NCBI RefSeq assembly: GCF_000444875.1
Contig: NC_021985.1
Location: 1 to 64,000 of the forward strand
Source: Streptomyces collinus Tu 365
GTDB lineage: Bacteria > Actinomycetota > Actinomycetes > Streptomycetales > Streptomycetaceae
DNA: 64,000 bases
Direction: 5' to 3'
In this document: positions 35,881 through 45,180 of the stretch, one piece after another
Numbering within the stretch: the first letter of the stretch is position 1
Layout of the letters: each line of letters opens with the position of its first letter
Program-made: the position numbers and the translations under genes
Notes under the pieces: generated by a model
Database searches by the model: none
Told to the model about the DNA's origin: nothing
Seen by the model: only the letters and a program-made list of their open reading frames with translations

Positions 35881-37245
35881 TTAACGCGAGAGGCCGGCAC
35901 GGACGGTGAGGTAGTAGGTGTACTGGTCGGGCGTCAGGCGTTGGCCGGACCATCCGTGGCAGAAGGAGCATCTGGGGCCGTTCCATTCCCAGAAACTGGT
36001 CAGGTCGAGGAGTTCGGCCAGGGTCATGCGTTCGGTGTCCGGGGTGAGGGGGCGGGCGTGCTGGCAGTCCCCGCCCATGGCGTGGGAGCGGCCCCGGTAA
36101 CGGCCGTTGAGATTGGAGCCGTAGACCCACAGTCCGGCTAGTGGCCCAAGTGCGGCGGGGTTTTCCCGGAAGGGATGCACGTTGAAGAGGCGGCCGGGAA
36201 AGGTGAGCGCGTCGGTCCAGGCGTCGCGCAGGCCCAAGTGCACGTGCTTGACCTGGACGGCCAGTTGGCGCAGGTCGGTGTCGTGGGTGGCCTGTGCAGC
36301 GACGGCCAGGGCGGCGGCGCGGTCGTCGGGGCTCCAGCCAGAGAATTCGCACTTCCGCTGGAGGTCGGACAGGCTCGCGGCGGCCGCCAGTCCGTCGCCG
36401 GGCTCCGCCTCTGCCTCCGGGGCGGGCGCGGGCGCGGGCGCGGGCGGCTGATGGGTAGCGGCCGGCACGGGAGTCGCTGGCGAGGCGGGCGGGGTCACGG
36501 CCAGCTCAGGGAGAGGGGGCCGGCCCTCGAGGTGGGCCCGGTAGGCGGCGGACAGATCCTCCAGGTCCTTACGGCGCGCACGGTGGAGGTCGATGGGCTC
36601 CTGCAGGCTGGTGTCGAGCAGCTGCACTCCGCCGTGGAAGGCGTGGAAGCCGATCGACTCCCACAGGGCGGCGATTTTTGCCTTCGCGGTAGCACGGTAG
36701 GCGTCACTTACCTCGTCCCGGTTTTCGGGCCATTCGGCCATGCCGGGCTCAGCCGTGGCCGCGCAGCAGCCACCGGACAGGCGGCGGATGGCCTCGGCGG
36801 CGAATACCGGGCCCAGGCCGAAGCCCCGCCAGGGACGGTTCAGGAACACCCGGTCCAGGATGAGCAGATCCCCCACCGGACAGTCGATGGTCTCCTGGAA
36901 GGCATCGGAATACTCGCCGTCGTGAAGGACGGCGGAGGCGATGCTCTCCAAGTCTCCCGACTGGGCGTCAGCGACCATCCAGCGGTCCACACCGGTGTAG
37001 TCGCGCAGCCGCCACAGACGCAGCCAGCCGACTTCGCTGCCGTCGTGGATGAGCTGCTGGCAGGCCTCGGTGCAACCGGCAGCGCATTCCTCCTCCTCAT
37101 CGTGGTAGGCGCGGATGGAGACACGCCAGTGCTCGAGGGTGTCCTCGTCCTCGTAGGGCACGGCGGGGTGCCCGTGGCTGTAGACCAACCGCAACTGGGC
37201 CGGGTCGCCGGGAAGTTCACTAGCCGGTCGGCGCGCAAGTCTCAT
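35881..37245 (-). CDS. GNAT-like protein with C-terminal Cys/His segment
   Basis: This encodes 454 residues. The middle of the first half resembles a GNAT acetyltransferase: LLILDRVFLNRPWRGFGLGP (acetyl-CoA loop-like), AAEAIRRL, then AKIAALWESIGFHAF (beta/alpha end motif). A Pro/Ala-rich linker (~270-300) joins an unrecognised C-terminal domain with CEFSGW and a CQH...CSFCHG group that could bind zinc. A Cys-rich patch (CAAGCTEAC) lies near the N-terminus. The substrate is unknown. It is in the same direction as the GIY-YIG gene, 217 bp upstream of it. Confidence 0.6.
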   Translation of the reverse strand: MRLARRPASELPGDPAQLRLVYSHGHPAVPYEDEDTLEHWRVSIRAYHDEEEECAAGCTEACQQLIHDGSEVGWLRLWRLRDYTGVDRWMVADAQSGDLESIASAVLHDGEYSDAFQETIDCPVGDLLILDRVFLNRPWRGFGLGPVFAAEAIRRLSGGCCAATAEPGMAEWPENRDEVSDAYRATAKAKIAALWESIGFHAFHGGVQLLDTSLQEPIDLHRARRKDLEDLSAAYRAHLEGRPPLPELAVTPPASPATPVPAATHQPPAPAPAPAPEAEAEPGDGLAAAASLSDLQRKCEFSGWSPDDRAAALAVAAQATHDTDLRQLAVQVKHVHLGLRDAWTDALTFPGRLFNVHPFRENPAALGPLAGLWVYGSNLNGRYRGRSHAMGGDCQHARPLTPDTERMTLAELLDLTSFWEWNGPRCSFCHGWSGQRLTPDQYTYYLTVRAGLSR

Positions 37246-37911
37246 GAGGGTGGAGGCTAGCCGTCGCTACTGACAGTTGGTCCGGCGTCGAGCCTCGGCC
37301 GACGGTCGGTGAGGATGTTAATTGCACTCCGGACATCGGGCGCGAGCCGACATGTCGGAGCGGGATGGGCAGTTGCCACTGCTTCCGCTGGGCGGTTCGG
37401 TAGCGAGGGGCTTCAGTCATCCGCTGAACTCTTCTCCGAAACAGCGCTCAAGCGGCAGCGCCACGATGGCATCCCAGCCAGGCCTGGTGGGACGCAATGT
37501 GTAGTCTCTCGCGCAAGCGCGCTGCCGGTGCCGGACCTTCATCACCGCAGCGTCTCCGCGTCTGTAAGCAGCAGAAATGCCAACGCCGGAAGCTTGGGCT
37601 GCATGTCGGCACCGGCGGCCCCTTCCAGGGGACAACTGAGTTACCGGCGAAGATACGGGCTTCTGCGAGGGTCACGAGCGTGTGCTGCGGGTCCTCCTCC
37701 GGTGACTGGGGCTCGCCACGAGGGCAGCCGTGGCCCTGTCACATAACGTCGCTGGAGGCCGTGAGTGACGGTTGCAGCCTTGGTAGCGATCTGTAGATAC
37801 CGGGCAATTGCATCGTGACATCAATTCCGTCGAACCGGGTGCTTTTTCGACCTTTCGGCCTAAGATCATGGACGTGTTGGGCGGGAGCCAACGCAGGGTG
37901 CGGGAGGCAGC
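37246..37911. other. 665-bp intergenic region upstream of qatA
   Basis: This region lies between the divergent GNAT-like gene and qatA and must hold both promoters. I see no gene with good codon bias. A TAAGAT hexamer at 37861-37866, about 45 bases before the qatA start, could be a -10 element, but no convincing -35 lies 16-18 bp upstream. Confidence 0.4.
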
Positions 37912-39882
37912 GTGTGGTCGGATAACGAGACGGATCTGGACCTGCTCGGGTTTGACTTCCTCGTTGACGAGATGGTCGTTGCTCTGACACAGCAGCGGCT
38001 CCTGCCTCTGACGCTGGGGGTGCTCGGTGGTTGGGGTTCAGGCAAGAGCAGCCTGCTGAGGATCGTCTCGAAGGAACTGTCGACCATTTCATCCGACGAG
38101 GCTGGACATTTCGTCGTGGTCCCGTTCAGCCCTTGGCAGTACGAAGGCTATGAGGACATCAAGGGCGCGCTGATGGAGACAGTGCTGACGCGCCTGCAGC
38201 AAGAAGCCGATGAGGGTAGCGCCGAGGCTGTGGAGGCGGGCCGGCTCAGACGAGTGGCCCGGAGCCTGCGGCGGCCGGTACAGATGCTGGTCGGAGCGGC
38301 ACTGCCCGCCGGCGCGGCCATGGCTGCCGGCGCGCTCGATCCCGGTTTGGCTGACGTGGCCTCCGCCATCGCCCAGAGCGCTGTCGGGGGGACGTACCCG
38401 GACCAGGAGCCTGTCGAGGAGAGCGCGGAGGAGAACCGCACTCCCGCGGACCCGGGGGCGTTTCGGCAGGAGTTCGCCAGCTTGGTGGGTTCGTTGGAGC
38501 AGGTTCGGGCGGTGATCGTGTTGATCGATGACCTGGACCGGTGCCTGCCACATACGGTCGTTGACACCTTTGAGGCGATCCGTCTCTTCCTCAACGTGGA
38601 GAAAAGCGCGTTCGTGATCGCTGCCCACCCCGAGGTCGTGCAGGCCGCCATCGACCGACGCTACCCGGGCCTCGGCCGCCCCGGAACGTCTGGTCTGGGC
38701 GCGGAGTATCTGGAGAAGATGCTCCAGGTCAAGATCAGCATTCCGGTGTTGTCCGCGCCCGAAGCCGAGACGTACATGCATTTGCTGCTGGCGCAACTGC
38801 ACCTTGAGCGGCAGCAGTTCGAGACGGTGTGCGAAGCAGTTGACCTGCGCAGGCGCGAAAGCGCCCTTGGGGTTGCTCTGAATGCGGGCATCGCATCTGC
38901 CGCGCTCGGCGCTGGCATGCCGACGCGGTTGTACGAGGACATGACGTGGGCGGCGGCGATCTCCCCGGTGCTCGGCAGTACGTTGCGTGGCAATCCTCGA
39001 CAGATCAAGCGGTTTCTGAACACGCTGACCCTACGCCTGGCGAGCGCCGAACGCCGGGGCACGAGGCTGGACGCGGCGGTCCTGGCCAAGCTCATGGTGT
39101 TGGAAGAGCAGTACTTGACCGACTTCCAGAATCTGTTCGACTGGCAGGTCCAGGCACTGGGATCGGGCGGGAACGGACATCTCCAAGCCGCCGAACGGCA
39201 CGCACGCGGTGCGGCGACGGCCGTTCAGAGAGGATCGGGCCATAGCCAGACTCCCGAGGAGCCACGCGCCTCCTCGGACGGACGTCCCCCAAGGCGAGGG
39301 CGGGCTCGCGAGGAGAACTCCACCACGGGCGAGCTGAACGAGGAGGTTCGCGCCTGGGCGGAGATGCCGCATATCGACGCCTGGCTTCGGATGGATCCCG
39401 CCCTGGCCACAGTGGATCTCGGCCCGTACTTCACGTTCGCGCGGGCCAAATTGAGGCTAGCGGCCACCACGGCGCTTCTGCCCGCGCATGTCCAGGAACT
39501 GCTCGGCCTGCTCCAGTCCGACGTCGTCGGCCGGCGCCGGGCCGCGGTGCGACAGGTGCAGCAGACCGTGGCGGCTGAGGATCTGCCGACACTCGTGGAG
39601 CACCTTATGCAGGTGGTTCAGCGTGATCCGGCGGGACCGGCCACGGACAGCGCAGCGGAGCTGTGTCACGAGATCCCCGCGATCGCTCGTGACGTCTGCG
39701 AGCGGCTCAGACTCGTCCCTTTGGAGCTCCTGCGCCCGAAGCTCTCGACCCTGGTGCGACGGCTGCCCCCCACCGACCCCTCCGTGACGGCTCTGCTGGA
39801 CGGCTGGGAGTCCACAGGTACCCCGGCAGGCGCGTTCGTGCGCCAGGCTCGCGACGTGCGCCGGCGGCAGGGGCGTAGCTGA
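37912..39882 (+). CDS. qatA: QatA, KAP-family P-loop ATPase of the Qat defence system
   Basis: This encodes 656 residues. GTG 37912 follows GGGAGG at four to five bases. KAP NTPase features: Walker A GGWGSGKS (39-46), FSPWQYEGYED after it (the KAP FxxWxYE-type signature), and Walker B VIVLIDDLDRC (201-211). A hydrophobic Ala/Gly-rich insert (~125-160) sits between Walker A and B, where KAP proteins carry membrane segments. RGNPRQIKRFLN is the usual KAP C-terminal helix. It is first of four genes in the order qatABCD; Qat operons were shown in 2020 screens to protect against phage. The ATPase is probably the sensor or remodeller. Confidence 0.9.
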   Translation: MWSDNETDLDLLGFDFLVDEMVVALTQQRLLPLTLGVLGGWGSGKSSLLRIVSKELSTISSDEAGHFVVVPFSPWQYEGYEDIKGALMETVLTRLQQEADEGSAEAVEAGRLRRVARSLRRPVQMLVGAALPAGAAMAAGALDPGLADVASAIAQSAVGGTYPDQEPVEESAEENRTPADPGAFRQEFASLVGSLEQVRAVIVLIDDLDRCLPHTVVDTFEAIRLFLNVEKSAFVIAAHPEVVQAAIDRRYPGLGRPGTSGLGAEYLEKMLQVKISIPVLSAPEAETYMHLLLAQLHLERQQFETVCEAVDLRRRESALGVALNAGIASAALGAGMPTRLYEDMTWAAAISPVLGSTLRGNPRQIKRFLNTLTLRLASAERRGTRLDAAVLAKLMVLEEQYLTDFQNLFDWQVQALGSGGNGHLQAAERHARGAATAVQRGSGHSQTPEEPRASSDGRPPRRGRAREENSTTGELNEEVRAWAEMPHIDAWLRMDPALATVDLGPYFTFARAKLRLAATTALLPAHVQELLGLLQSDVVGRRRAAVRQVQQTVAAEDLPTLVEHLMQVVQRDPAGPATDSAAELCHEIPAIARDVCERLRLVPLELLRPKLSTLVRRLPPTDPSVTALLDGWESTGTPAGAFVRQARDVRRRQGRS

Positions 39883-39883
39883 A

Positions 39884-40597
39884 GTGGGTACTTCCACCGA
39901 CCGCACCAGTGGCTCCGGCGGGGCGTGGACGCCTCTCAAGCACGCGGCGACCGCATACGCCCGCGACGTCAGCCGTGGTTCCGCTCCCCGCAGCCGGGCT
40001 GCCGCCGTCCTTGCCCGCCACGTTCCGGTCCTGGGTGGCGCTGCGGCCGCCGCCGCGGGCGCGGCGGCCGGGCGCAGCACGGCCCAGCGGCTGGGCGGCC
40101 TGCTGTCCGGGGTGGCCGCCGACGGGCTGGACGAGGCGCTGCGTCAGGCGTCGCTGGGCGACCTGGTCGGGCGGGACCGGTTCGAGATCGTCGATGAGCT
40201 GGTGACGCAACTGGCTGGTGCTGGGGGCGACCTGGACGGGCAGGCGGCCCGGGACGCGGTCTGCGACGTTCTGGAGGAACTGTTTGGCGAGGCGGACACC
40301 TGGGAGGAGCTCGAAAGCGAGGCAGCCGACCGCAACGATGTGGAGCGGCTGCTCGAACTGTTCCTGACGCACTACATCTACAACCGGGTGCCGGTGGTGG
40401 CCGAACGGCTCGGCACCATCGCCGACCCCGAGGCTGCACGCCGCGCTGACGGGCAGATGCGCCAGATCATCGAGGACTGCGTGGCCATCCAGATGCCTGC
40501 GCAGCCGTTGAGCTTGGACTGGTCGGGCCCAGACGGCCGTGCTCTTGTTGAGAGTGCCGTGGAACTGGCCTACCAGGCGTTGGAGGGGCTGGCATGA
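39884..40597 (+). CDS. qatB: QatB
   Basis: This encodes 237 residues, GTG start at 39884, one base after the qatA stop. The sequence is helical with an Ala/Gly-rich hydrophobic stretch (~44-65, VLGGAAAAAAGAAAGR) and charged amphipathic helices; no enzyme motif is seen. QatB proteins are the unassigned second subunits of Qat systems. The call rests mainly on position between a KAP ATPase and a QueC-like protein. The stop overlaps the qatC start (ATGA). Confidence 0.8.
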   Translation: MGTSTDRTSGSGGAWTPLKHAATAYARDVSRGSAPRSRAAAVLARHVPVLGGAAAAAAGAAAGRSTAQRLGGLLSGVAADGLDEALRQASLGDLVGRDRFEIVDELVTQLAGAGGDLDGQAARDAVCDVLEELFGEADTWEELESEAADRNDVERLLELFLTHYIYNRVPVVAERLGTIADPEAARRADGQMRQIIEDCVAIQMPAQPLSLDWSGPDGRALVESAVELAYQALEGLA

Positions 40598-41931
40598 CAC
40601 AGTTCACGGTGCGTACCGAAGAGTTCGACGATCCCGCGCCGCCCGAAGGGATCCTGCTGGACTTCGCCCCGGGCTCGCCTAAGGGCACAGTGCAGGCCGG
40701 CCTCGGGCTGTTCCGTTCCTTCCGGCCCACTCGTCAGGCGGCTGACCTAATGATCATGGCGGTCGGCGCCTACATCAGCGACAGAGTGAGCGAACGCAGC
40801 CGCACCAACGATGCCTGGACACGTGATCTGTCTCTGGTCTTCCCGGCAGAAGACGCCGGTAGGTGGCCGGTGGAGGCCTCGCAGACAACTCTGCGCTTCC
40901 TGACCGGCGACCGGTGGACTCTGCATCCCCGCTCTCAGCGATCCGCACCTCTGCCGCACGGTTCGGACAGTGGCCAGGGGCGGGTCGTTGCGGACGGTGT
41001 GTGCCTGTTCTCGGGAGGCCTGGACTCCCTGTGTGGGGTCATCGACTTGCTGGAGGAGGACCCTGAGCGGCGCCTATGTCTCCTGTCGCACTACGAGGGC
41101 GGCCAGACTCCACGCGCTCAGGCCCGTCTGTTGCGGCATCTACGCGGTCACTACGGCTCACGGGTGGTCTCGCTGCGCCTGTTCTTGCGGCCGGCGCCCG
41201 CGCATCCGTCCCAGGCCAGACCACTGCCCGACGGCCGTGAGACCACCTCCCGTTCACGCTCACTGATGTTCTTGTCGACCGCCGTGGCGATCGCCTCCTC
41301 CATCGGCCCGAACGTCCCGGTCTACCTCCCGGAGAACGGCTACATCGGCATCAACGTGCCCCTCACCCGTGCTCGGGTCGGGAGCTTCAGCACCCGCACT
41401 ACCCATCCGCACTACTTGGCGCTGCTGGAACAGGTGAAGGAGGCGGTCGGCGTTCACAACCGGCTGGTCAACCCCTACCGGTTGCAGACCAAGGGCGAGA
41501 TGCTCGTCGGCAGCCGCAATCAGCCGCTTCTGCGGGAACTCGCACCGCAGAGCATCTCCTGCTCCCATCCCGAGGCCGCCCGCTACGCCGAGCGGCCGCA
41601 GGGCAACTGCGGCTACTGCTTCCCGTGCCTGATCCGCCGGGCGTCGATGTCCCGGGCGGGCTGGGACGACGCCAGGCACTACGCCTGGGATGCGCTGAAC
41701 GATCCCGAACTACTGGATCCGGACTCCGGCCGCAGCGCTGACTTGCGTGCTGTTGTGGCTGGCACCCGCCTTGGCCGGCCCACCAGTGACGTCCTGCGCA
41801 ACGGCCCGCTGCCCCGTGGCGAGCGCACCGCTTACATCGACGTATGGCGGCGCGGCACCGCCGAGATCCGCGCCTGGCTGACCTCGGGCGCGCAGGGGCA
41901 GCTCGCACGACTGTTGGAACACGCCTCGTGA
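40594..41931 (+). CDS. qatC: QatC, QueC-like PP-loop enzyme
   Basis: This encodes 445 residues. The PP-loop SGGLDS (140-145) binds ATP as in 7-cyano-7-deazaguanine synthase QueC. The C-terminal SCSHPE ... CGYCFPCLIRR (~322-350) supplies the four-cysteine zinc site. The extra ~130-residue N-terminal domain and the length (QueC is ~230) are typical of QatC rather than of queuosine biosynthesis; no other queuosine genes are nearby. Its role may be deazaguanine-type modification of a nucleic acid, protein or small molecule. Coupled to qatB and qatD by overlaps. Confidence 0.9.
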   Translation: MTQFTVRTEEFDDPAPPEGILLDFAPGSPKGTVQAGLGLFRSFRPTRQAADLMIMAVGAYISDRVSERSRTNDAWTRDLSLVFPAEDAGRWPVEASQTTLRFLTGDRWTLHPRSQRSAPLPHGSDSGQGRVVADGVCLFSGGLDSLCGVIDLLEEDPERRLCLLSHYEGGQTPRAQARLLRHLRGHYGSRVVSLRLFLRPAPAHPSQARPLPDGRETTSRSRSLMFLSTAVAIASSIGPNVPVYLPENGYIGINVPLTRARVGSFSTRTTHPHYLALLEQVKEAVGVHNRLVNPYRLQTKGEMLVGSRNQPLLRELAPQSISCSHPEAARYAERPQGNCGYCFPCLIRRASMSRAGWDDARHYAWDALNDPELLDPDSGRSADLRAVVAGTRLGRPTSDVLRNGPLPRGERTAYIDVWRRGTAEIRAWLTSGAQGQLARLLEHAS

Positions 41932-42677
41932 ACCATCTGCTCGACAGCCATTGCCACGTGACCGGTTACGACGACCCGGTAGCCGTCCTGCGCCAGGCCG
42001 CCGAGGCTCGCGTCGACGTCGTGGCCGTCACCGAGGATCCTGGAGAGTACCGGCTGTTGCGAGCCCGGCTGGGTAGACGCCGTGGCGTCCACCCGGCACT
42101 GGGCATGCATCCTCTACGTGCCCACAGCTTTACTCCCGCCGACATCGCCCGGTTTCTGCGCATGCTGCCCGAAACCACATGGGTCGGTGAGATTGGGCTC
42201 GACTACTCCCCCGCCGGACGCACCACACGACGCGCACAGCTGCGAGTCCTCGAGGCCGTCCTCGCTGATCCCCGAACCCGTAACCTGCCCATGACCGTAC
42301 ACAGCCGCGGCGCCGAGAAGGACACCTTCTCCCGACTCGCCCAGGCTGGAGTCACCGCCGCGATCTTGCACTGGTACACAGGCCCTCTGGCCCTGGTCGA
42401 CGAGGCCCTGGCCGCAGGACTGTGGTTCTCCGTCAACCCGGCAATGACCACCTCGCAAAAAGGGCGCGCCCTCCTCGAAATTTTGCCGCCCGACCGTGTC
42501 CTCCTCGAGACCGATGGCCCGTTCGCCCGTCACAACAGGCACCCCGCTCGACCGGCAGACCTCTCCGACGTCGTCGCCCGCCTCGCCACCCGCTGGGCGC
42601 TGACACCCGAACAAGCCACCCGGCACATCCACGGCAACCAGCAGCGTTTCCTCGACACCACCGGACTTCCCCAGTGA
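41928..42677 (+). CDS. qatD: QatD, TatD-family metal-dependent hydrolase
   Basis: This encodes 249 residues. GTG 41928 overlaps the qatC TGA (GTGA); a longer frame upstream only overlaps qatC. TatD motifs: metal-binding HCH in DSHCHVTGY (8-10), ALGMHPL, VGEIGLDYS (metal Glu), TVHSRGAEKDT, ILHWYTG and LLETDGPFA. TatD enzymes are 3'-5' exonucleases/DNases. It completes the QatABCD set. The TIM-barrel length is normal and all metal ligands seem present, so the operon looks functional. Confidence 0.9.
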   Translation: MNHLLDSHCHVTGYDDPVAVLRQAAEARVDVVAVTEDPGEYRLLRARLGRRRGVHPALGMHPLRAHSFTPADIARFLRMLPETTWVGEIGLDYSPAGRTTRRAQLRVLEAVLADPRTRNLPMTVHSRGAEKDTFSRLAQAGVTAAILHWYTGPLALVDEALAAGLWFSVNPAMTTSQKGRALLEILPPDRVLLETDGPFARHNRHPARPADLSDVVARLATRWALTPEQATRHIHGNQQRFLDTTGLPQ

Positions 42678-42868
42678 CCGCAGCGTCAAGCGCCTCCCAC
42701 GCCCCGTTCCTCACGGTCGCGGCGGGGCCCTGAGCAACCACAGCGTGGGAAATCCCGCACGGACCAGTAAGCGCGAAGGCCGCACCGTCCGCCCTTGGGC
42801 GGTGGGTCGCCTCAAGGCTGTCTATCTCACATGATGGTCGCCCGGAGGAGGGATGAAAGGGTGGAGTC

Positions 42869-43846
42869 ATGCCTCTCATGCAGCCTTTCGCTTCCGATTG
42901 GGACCGCCCGGCCTCACAGAACTCCGAACAATGGAACTGGCTCGCGGTCGAAATAGCCGAAATCCGGCGATGTGCCGAGGCAGGCGACCAAGCACACGAT
43001 CGCCTTGCCCTCATCCTCCTGGACCATCTAGTCGAGGTGATCATCGGCCGTGAGGTCAACGCCCAACTGGCCTTCCAGATCCCCGACAGCACCATCGAAG
43101 AGATGCAAAGGTTCCGGGACAGCGGCGGGCAGCTCGATGGACAGCTGAGTCAGCTGATCGATCAGCATGTAGGCCTGGACCGGCGGGCAAAGATGGACAA
43201 CCATCTGGACCAGAAGACCAAGTTCCTGAGGCAGCGGGGCGTGCTGACGGACCACGAACGCGACGTACTCGACCGGCTGCACGAATACCGCAACGCGGCC
43301 TACCACCGTGAAACCCTGGAACCCGACCTGATCGCAGACCTTGTACTGGCCTACCGGGTGTTGGCGGACGAACTCCTCGCCCGACACAAACCGATCGCCT
43401 GGGTCATGGCTTCGTCGGACCCCGCCCCCATCGTGACGCCACACCAGCTTCGGGGCCGCCTGACCGAAGGCATCGACATCGATCTCACATCGATGGCCCG
43501 CCGGTTCCACGACCACGCTACGAAGCGAGTCCAGGCTGTCTCCACAGCCGTAGCTATCGCCCAACAGCTCCTCGGCTCCAAAAGCTCCGGTGAAACGGCC
43601 GCGGCCCCGCCGGATGACGACATGGCCCGCATGCTGACCGGCCTCAGCGACACAGCCAAACACCTGGCCCCCTGGACGAGGCAGGCAGAGGGGTTGAAGT
43701 CCAAGACGTCGTCACTCACCGGCCTGATGGTGCCGTTCCTCAACCTGGACCGAGCCCTGAGCCGTATCGAACCGTCCGTCAAGCGCCTCGACATGATCCA
43801 AGACTGGTGGGAACAGCGTCGGATCGATGACCTCAGGGGCAAGTAG
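42869..43846 (+). CDS. HEPN-like protein next to the Qat operon
   Basis: This encodes 325 residues; ATG 42869 has GGTGGAG six bases upstream. The N-terminal ~170 residues are all helical and contain EYRNAAYHRE at ~139-148, an R-N-x3-H arrangement (R141, H146) matching the RxxxxH active-site motif of HEPN ribonucleases. The C-terminal half is helical and charged without a motif. It follows qatD by 191 bp in the same direction and may be an accessory RNase or an independent defence gene. The fold is inferred from a short motif, so the call is moderate. Confidence 0.6.
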   Translation: MPLMQPFASDWDRPASQNSEQWNWLAVEIAEIRRCAEAGDQAHDRLALILLDHLVEVIIGREVNAQLAFQIPDSTIEEMQRFRDSGGQLDGQLSQLIDQHVGLDRRAKMDNHLDQKTKFLRQRGVLTDHERDVLDRLHEYRNAAYHRETLEPDLIADLVLAYRVLADELLARHKPIAWVMASSDPAPIVTPHQLRGRLTEGIDIDLTSMARRFHDHATKRVQAVSTAVAIAQQLLGSKSSGETAAAPPDDDMARMLTGLSDTAKHLAPWTRQAEGLKSKTSSLTGLMVPFLNLDRALSRIEPSVKRLDMIQDWWEQRRIDDLRGK

Positions 43847-44107
43847 CGCCATACCCAAATGCACGCACGGGCCGGCCTGCGGCGGACTCGCCACGATGGT
43901 GCTGCCCGCCGTGGATGGGAACGGGCGTCCAATGTCCCGGCCGACCACGCCGTGAACCCCCGTACAGCACACCGCCCGCAGCCAGGCCTTCCCCAACATG
44001 GCCTCTGCCCCTACACACACCGCATAGCTCGACAAACACGCCCAGCCCTCACCACCAAGCGGACCCTCACCGTGATCGTCAGTTAATGGAAGTGCCGCAA
44101 ATCTGTC
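43847..44107. other. intergenic, nothing seen
   Basis: This lies between the HEPN-like gene and the transposon/helicase scraps. I found no gene with credible codon use. Confidence 0.35.
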
Positions 44108-44156
44108 CTGGGCTGGTGCCACTATCTGCCAGCAACTGGTGCCACTAGACGCCAGT
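44108..44156. repeat. IS21-like terminal repeats (remnant)
   Basis: TGGTGCCACTA occurs twice, each followed by a GCCAG/CGCCAG element, with a third CCAG after. Closely repeated TGGTGCCAC units are characteristic of the ends of actinobacterial IS21-family elements. No istA or istB follows. The truncated IstB at 7.6 kb might derive from the same kind of element. Confidence 0.4.
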
Positions 44157-44235
44157 AGGCCGAACTGGGATCTCACCAGGTCAGAGCACATGGTCAAGGA
44201 ATCCGATGGTGGCAGAGAAGCGACCTGCGGCCCCT

Positions 44236-44343
44236 GGCATCAAAGAGACACTTCACAGGATCTCCAACACCAAGCAGCGACGCGACAAACTCACGGCGTA
44301 GCAGTTGGACGCATTCCGGAAGCTGGGCGTGGAGTGGGCGTAG
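44236..44343 (+). pseudogene. remnant of the terminal helicase 3' end
   Basis: The translation RISNTKQRRDKLTA, then a stop, then QLDAFRKLGVEWA, matches the last ~35 residues of the helicase (4605-4695) and of its tandem copy (5500-5585). One in-frame stop is inside. It is in the same orientation as the genuine gene, so the 5.6-44.2 kb island is flanked by direct copies of one subtelomeric sequence. Confidence 0.75.
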
Positions 44344-44448
44344 CAACAGCCCTCCCCGCCGCCCCACCGTGGCCAGACCGTACATGTTACGTGCCTTTAG
44401 CGTGCGAAATGCGTACGGCGGGGAGGGCGGCAGGATGCTTCTCCCCTG

Positions 44449-44898
44449 TTACTCGTCGCCTTGGGAAGGACTGCGCCGTTTGGGAACGCGCACCACGCGG
44501 CGGCGAGGGGTGATGGACGCGGTCTCTGACAGCCGCTCCAGGCACAGGAAGTGCCGGCGCTGGCTGCAGCGCTGGCCAGACTCAGCAACGATCAGTGCAG
44601 CACACGACACCCAGCCCGGCGACGCGCAGCTGGAACAGGCTTGACCCTCCTCCGTCGCCGCCCGGGCGGCGCGGACGGCGTCGCGCGGACCGGGGCAGTC
44701 GTCGCAGCGGACCTGCAGCGACCGCACCAGCGCCGGCGGCGAGGGCGAACTCGAGGCCGCAGCGGCCTGGGGGGTGCAGGACGGCGGGCAGGAGCGGTGC
44801 CCGGGGGCCGGGTCGCCGACGCGCCCGGACACAGGCCGCACCGGCCGGAAACGGCTGGCCTGGCCGCAGGCGGCCTGCCGGGACCAGGTCGGCAGCAT
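44449..44898 (-). CDS. possible Cys-rich hypothetical protein
   Basis: The open frame has several cysteine pairs (RCDDCPG, CSSCASPGW, then C...C to the end), as in small zinc-binding actinobacterial proteins. The N-terminal half looks low-complexity. No good ribosome site was identified. A longer open frame on the plus strand overlaps but shows weaker coding character. Otherwise 44344-45180 has nothing. Confidence 0.3.
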   Translation of the reverse strand: MLPTWSRQAACGQASRFRPVRPVSGRVGDPAPGHRSCPPSCTPQAAAASSSPSPPALVRSLQVRCDDCPGPRDAVRAARAATEEGQACSSCASPGWVSCAALIVAESGQRCSQRRHFLCLERLSETASITPRRRVVRVPKRRSPSQGDE

Positions 44899-45180
44899 GC
44901 CACCGACGAGGAACGGGACAGCCAGCCACTGTCAGCCGACCTCCCCATCCGGCATCAGCAGGTGCGGCGCATACTCTTGCACCACGCCCAACCACACTGG
45001 TGCCAGGTCCGAGCGGAAGAAGTAGAAGACACCTCGTCGGGCTGTCCAGGGTTCATGATCCTGAATCCCGGCGAGACTGCAGAGTGTACCGGTTTACGGG
45101 GAGCCAGAAGACAGATTGTCTTTCGGGTCGGGAGGTCCCGTTCCGCCTCAACTGGCCCGCAACTAGGGCAGAATGCCGCC

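Noticed and set aside
36175-37260. 361-codon plus-strand frame
   Set aside because: Antisense to the GNAT-like gene; low-complexity Gly/Arg/Val translation.
44551-45180. plus-strand extension before the 118-residue protein
   Set aside because: Low-complexity Arg/Gly/Pro sequence; ATG 45181 has its own ribosome site.
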